Source: a virus
Length of the DNA: 22,565 nucleotides
Strand: one strand, 5' to 3'
IMG/VR virus record: IMGVR_UViG_3300042475_000610
Location: 1 to 22,565 of that record
In this document: positions 20,506 to 22,565 of the stretch, piece after piece
Position numbering within the stretch: the first letter of the stretch is position 1
How the letters are laid out: every line of letters starts with the position of its first letter
The notes under the pieces: model-generated
Databases searched by the model: none
What the model was told of the DNA's origin: nothing
Seen by the model: only the letters and a program-made list of their open reading frames with translations
Program-made: the position numbers and the translations under genes

Positions 20506-21411
20506 TTAGCGAATCTTTCCAGCCAATCGTGCTGCTCTCCAAGCCTGATATGAACCATGAAATTGACCATCACTGGTCAGGTTTACATCACGCCCGTTGG
20601 CTGCTGATCGGATTGGATTGATCGGCGCGGGTGCTTTACTTTTCCCAACAACAGTCTTTGTCTGAGGCTCAGTCTTTTCGTACTGGGCTTCCAATCTCCC
20701 AATTGCTCGTAAGGCGGCGGTCAAGGTCATGCCTTGCAGTTTCACAGCAAAGTCAGGATTTTCGGCAAGGTGATACAAAATGCGTGGGCCAACATCTGAT
20801 TCAAAGATTGCGTCCCGCACTTCGTTACTTACCGTAACGTCTGTGGAACTAATCATGTCATCAAAGTCTGGCATTTCAGCTTTGGCTGCCTTTACCCGTT
20901 GACCCCATGCATCTATCAGCTTGGAATGTTCGGCGGCTGCCTTGGCCTGCACTTCTTTTTGCTTTTCTTCCTGTAATCGCTGCTCTACACGATAGTCAGT
21001 CAACGCCTTGGCGTATTCGTACATATCGCTGAACTGCTCTGGCAACGGTTCTGTTTCGGCTACTGGTTCAGCTTTGGGCTGAAATTTGGCCTCCAAGTCC
21101 CTTACCTTTGCTTCCAGATTCTCCCTTGCTTCGCGTTCCCTACGGGCTTCTTCCCGTGCTGCCTCGCGCTGCTTGGTTATTTCTGAAAACCGTCTTTCCA
21201 GCTTAGGATTTTGTTTTCGATCCTCTGTTGCTGTCGCATCATTTTCTGCCTCTGTCGGTTCACTCTGTCCTTGATCAACCTCTTGCGGCTCTGTCACCTC
21301 GACAGCCTCGCTAGGCGATGGATCAGCTAAACCCATTCGTTTGGCATTAAATTCAGCTAAATTTTCACTTGTCACCACATTGGCGGCAAGTCGTTCTGCT
21401 ACTTCTGACAT
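20506..21411 (-). CDS. Scaffolding protein
   Basis: The 301-residue protein is acidic and helical: a Glu-rich N-terminus (about 30-70), a long charged coiled coil (about 75-112; 'KQREAAREEARREREARE'), a central region with 'FSDMYEYAKALTDYRVEQR', and a basic C-terminal tail 'YQAWRAARLAGKIR'. Size (P22 scaffold 303), composition and the basic C-terminus, which in P22 binds coat, fit a scaffolding protein, as does the order portal-scaffold-coat. It should be absent from mature virions. GAGG at 21419-21422 precedes the ATG, below a leader hairpin and a promoter-like sequence. Confidence 0.88.
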   Translation of the reverse strand: MSEVAERLAANVVTSENLAEFNAKRMGLADPSPSEAVEVTEPQEVDQGQSEPTEAENDATATEDRKQNPKLERRFSEITKQREAAREEARREREARENLEAKVRDLEAKFQPKAEPVAETEPLPEQFSDMYEYAKALTDYRVEQRLQEEKQKEVQAKAAAEHSKLIDAWGQRVKAAKAEMPDFDDMISSTDVTVSNEVRDAIFESDVGPRILYHLAENPDFAVKLQGMTLTAALRAIGRLEAQYEKTEPQTKTVVGKSKAPAPINPIRSAANGRDVNLTSDGQFHGSYQAWRAARLAGKIR

Positions 21412-21433
21412 TGAGTTTCCTCAAAGAATTCAC

Positions 21434-21450
21434 CCAGTTGACCCAACTGG
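21434..21450 (-). promoter_or_regulatory. Leader hairpin upstream of the scaffold ribosome-binding site
   Basis: CCAGTTG and CAACTGG (21434-21440, 21444-21450) form a perfect 7-bp stem with a 3-nt loop. It ends 11 nt before the scaffold GAGG and is not followed by a T run, so it is not a terminator. It may shield the 5' end of the capsid mRNA or be a protein-binding site. Confidence 0.5.
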
Positions 21451-21463
21451 TAAGGTTTTGTGG

Positions 21464-21492
21464 TTTTTACCACGAAATCATTTTAGTGTCAA
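21464..21492 (-). promoter_or_regulatory. Candidate promoter for the scaffold-coat unit with overlapping dyad
   Basis: On the - strand a perfect TTGACA (21487-21492), starting right at the end of the portal gene, is followed after exactly 17 nt by TAAAAA (21464-21469), a 4-of-6 match to TATAAT. A small dyad GTGGT-AAAA-ACCAC (21460-21473) overlaps the -10 box and could be an operator or only a hairpin. The position would give a short leader before the scaffold gene. Confidence 0.5.
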
Positions 21493-22565
21493 TCATTGCA
21501 TGGGTTGCTCAAATGATTGTTGCATTGGCGGCTGCATTGGTTCTTGCGGCTGCATTTGTTGTTGCATTTGTTGTGGGTTGATGAATGGGTTTGCCTCGTG
21601 CGAAATGTCTTGCGCGGCAGCCATTGCAAACTGTTGCTGTTCAGCGTTCAGGCGGTCAATCTCCATCATCAACTGATCGGCTGGCATTCTTGCAATAAGC
21701 ATTTTGACCAACGCATCGATTTCAGTCTTGTTTTGGCTGGTAATGGCATTGAGATTGGTTTGATTGACCTTGGCTTCGTTGATGGTTTCTGTGTTGTGCG
21801 CCCGTGCGGTAACGTCCATAAGTTTGCGTCTAGTAGCGCCCTCCTCGCGGATTTGGGCAACCTGACCACGGTTGTTAATCTCTAACATCGCGGCCTGCAA
21901 TTGCTGCTGCATCTCTTGCAGTTGTTGCTGAGATTGCGCCAGACGCATCTGAATTTCAGGCGGTATATCTGACTTCTCATCAATATTAGCCATTGGGTTC
22001 ATGGCGGCAAGGCGGTCAGCAATTACATCAGCGCCGGGGAAGTCCATATTCCTAAACACCAAGTCACCCGCAATATTGAACAACTGTTCATTGCCTGTCA
22101 GCAAAGGCATCATGGCTTCGACTGCTTGCTGGCGCTTGGATTGGAAGCCCGGCCCTGTGTCCATCACCACATCATATTCACCCACAGTCACATCATTCAA
22201 AACCTCATTAACTTCGTTCTTTTCATTAATGGTGGTCATGTCTGGTTGACCGTCTGAACCAATGATCCGCATTACCCTTTGGGTGTCATAAATCTTGGGT
22301 ATCAAGTCCAACAGGATTTTGCCTGTATGCCTGATTGATCGGGTCATGTTGTCGTAAAAGTGGAAATTGCTTAAATCAGTCTGGTTTTGCTGACCTTGTA
22401 GGGCTTTCCCTGATATGTTGCCACTTGGTAACTGGTTGGGATCAAGGATGCCCAGCACCATCTGCAAGTCAGCGGAAATAGCGCCAGCGGCTTCCATAAT
22501 GCCAGCAGGCGGTGGTTCTGGTTGCAAACGGGTTGGCACTGGGGCTGGTACGCCCTCAATGTCTT
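21493..22565 (-). CDS. Portal protein, P22 gp1-like (partial, N-terminus outside window)
   Basis: The frame is open through the right edge (residues before 'VPTRLQPEPPPAGI' read DIEGVPA), so this is the C-terminal part, about 357 residues, of a larger protein; full-length P22 portal is about 725. Recognisable are 'LSNFHFYDNMTRSIRHTGK', 'LIPKIYDTQRVMRIIG', 'GEYDVVMDTGPGFQSKRQQA' and 'EAMMPLL', typical of P22-like portals. The distal part is a long Gln-rich helix (about 200-300) like the P22 barrel, ending in a Met/Gln/Pro tail. The portal forms the dodecameric DNA channel at one vertex and organises packaging. Its stop lies 82 nt from the scaffold start. Confidence 0.9.
   Translation of the reverse strand, partial: DIEGVPAPVPTRLQPEPPPAGIMEAAGAISADLQMVLGILDPNQLPSGNISGKALQGQQNQTDLSNFHFYDNMTRSIRHTGKILLDLIPKIYDTQRVMRIIGSDGQPDMTTINEKNEVNEVLNDVTVGEYDVVMDTGPGFQSKRQQAVEAMMPLLTGNEQLFNIAGDLVFRNMDFPGADVIADRLAAMNPMANIDEKSDIPPEIQMRLAQSQQQLQEMQQQLQAAMLEINNRGQVAQIREEGATRRKLMDVTARAHNTETINEAKVNQTNLNAITSQNKTEIDALVKMLIARMPADQLMMEIDRLNAEQQQFAMAAAQDISHEANPFINPQQMQQQMQPQEPMQPPMQQSFEQPMQ

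Overview
The window is a piece of a tailed double-stranded DNA phage genome, or a prophage of one. The virion genes follow the plan of phage P22 (podovirus type): portal, scaffold, P22-type coat protein, gp4-like and gp10-like tail accessory proteins, then three large Ala/Gln-rich proteins in the position of the P22 ejection proteins. No bacterial housekeeping gene, tRNA or integrase is visible. A holin with soluble endolysin and no surface-layer genes suggest a Gram-negative host. The repetitive 'EQEPVAW / PPQRTEQEPV' protein at the left end is of a kind I associate with phages of aquatic Betaproteobacteria, but this host guess is inference only.

Layout. Positions 1-1442 read on the + strand: the tail end of an unknown gene, a repetitive 218-residue protein, an HNH-AP2 endonuclease and two small putative membrane peptides, almost all linked by short overlaps. 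From 1439 to the right edge everything reads on the - strand, so in transcription order (right to left): portal (cut by the window edge), a promoter-like gap, scaffold, coat, a possible decoration protein, a terminator plus promoter, a 112-residue virion-type protein, a 1090-residue fibre-like protein, three small genes including an 18-codon ORF, the gp4-like protein, an HNH endonuclease, the gp10-like protein, a 74-residue protein, a cupin-like protein, three ejection-type proteins, a tail-collar fibre protein, a second HNH endonuclease, and a lysis cassette (XhlA-like, two overlapping membrane proteins, 3-TM holin, a third HNH endonuclease on this strand, M15 peptidase endolysin). The two strands meet tail to tail with both stop codons inside one TTAA.

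How it works together. Portal, scaffold and coat would build the procapsid. The gp4- and gp10-like proteins would close the portal after packaging and form the short tail. The three ejection-type proteins would be packaged in the head and delivered with the DNA. Two fibre/collar proteins are candidates for receptor binding. The lysis cassette is last in the operon. The most notable features are a capsid transcription unit apparently set off by its own promoter and terminator, the same beta-rich repeat module inserted into two unrelated tail proteins, four HNH endonucleases in 22 kb (three with clearly lower GC than their neighbours), an 18-codon ORF coupled on both sides, and an unusual overlapping membrane-protein pair in the lysis cassette. 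No entirely new defence or retroelement system was found.
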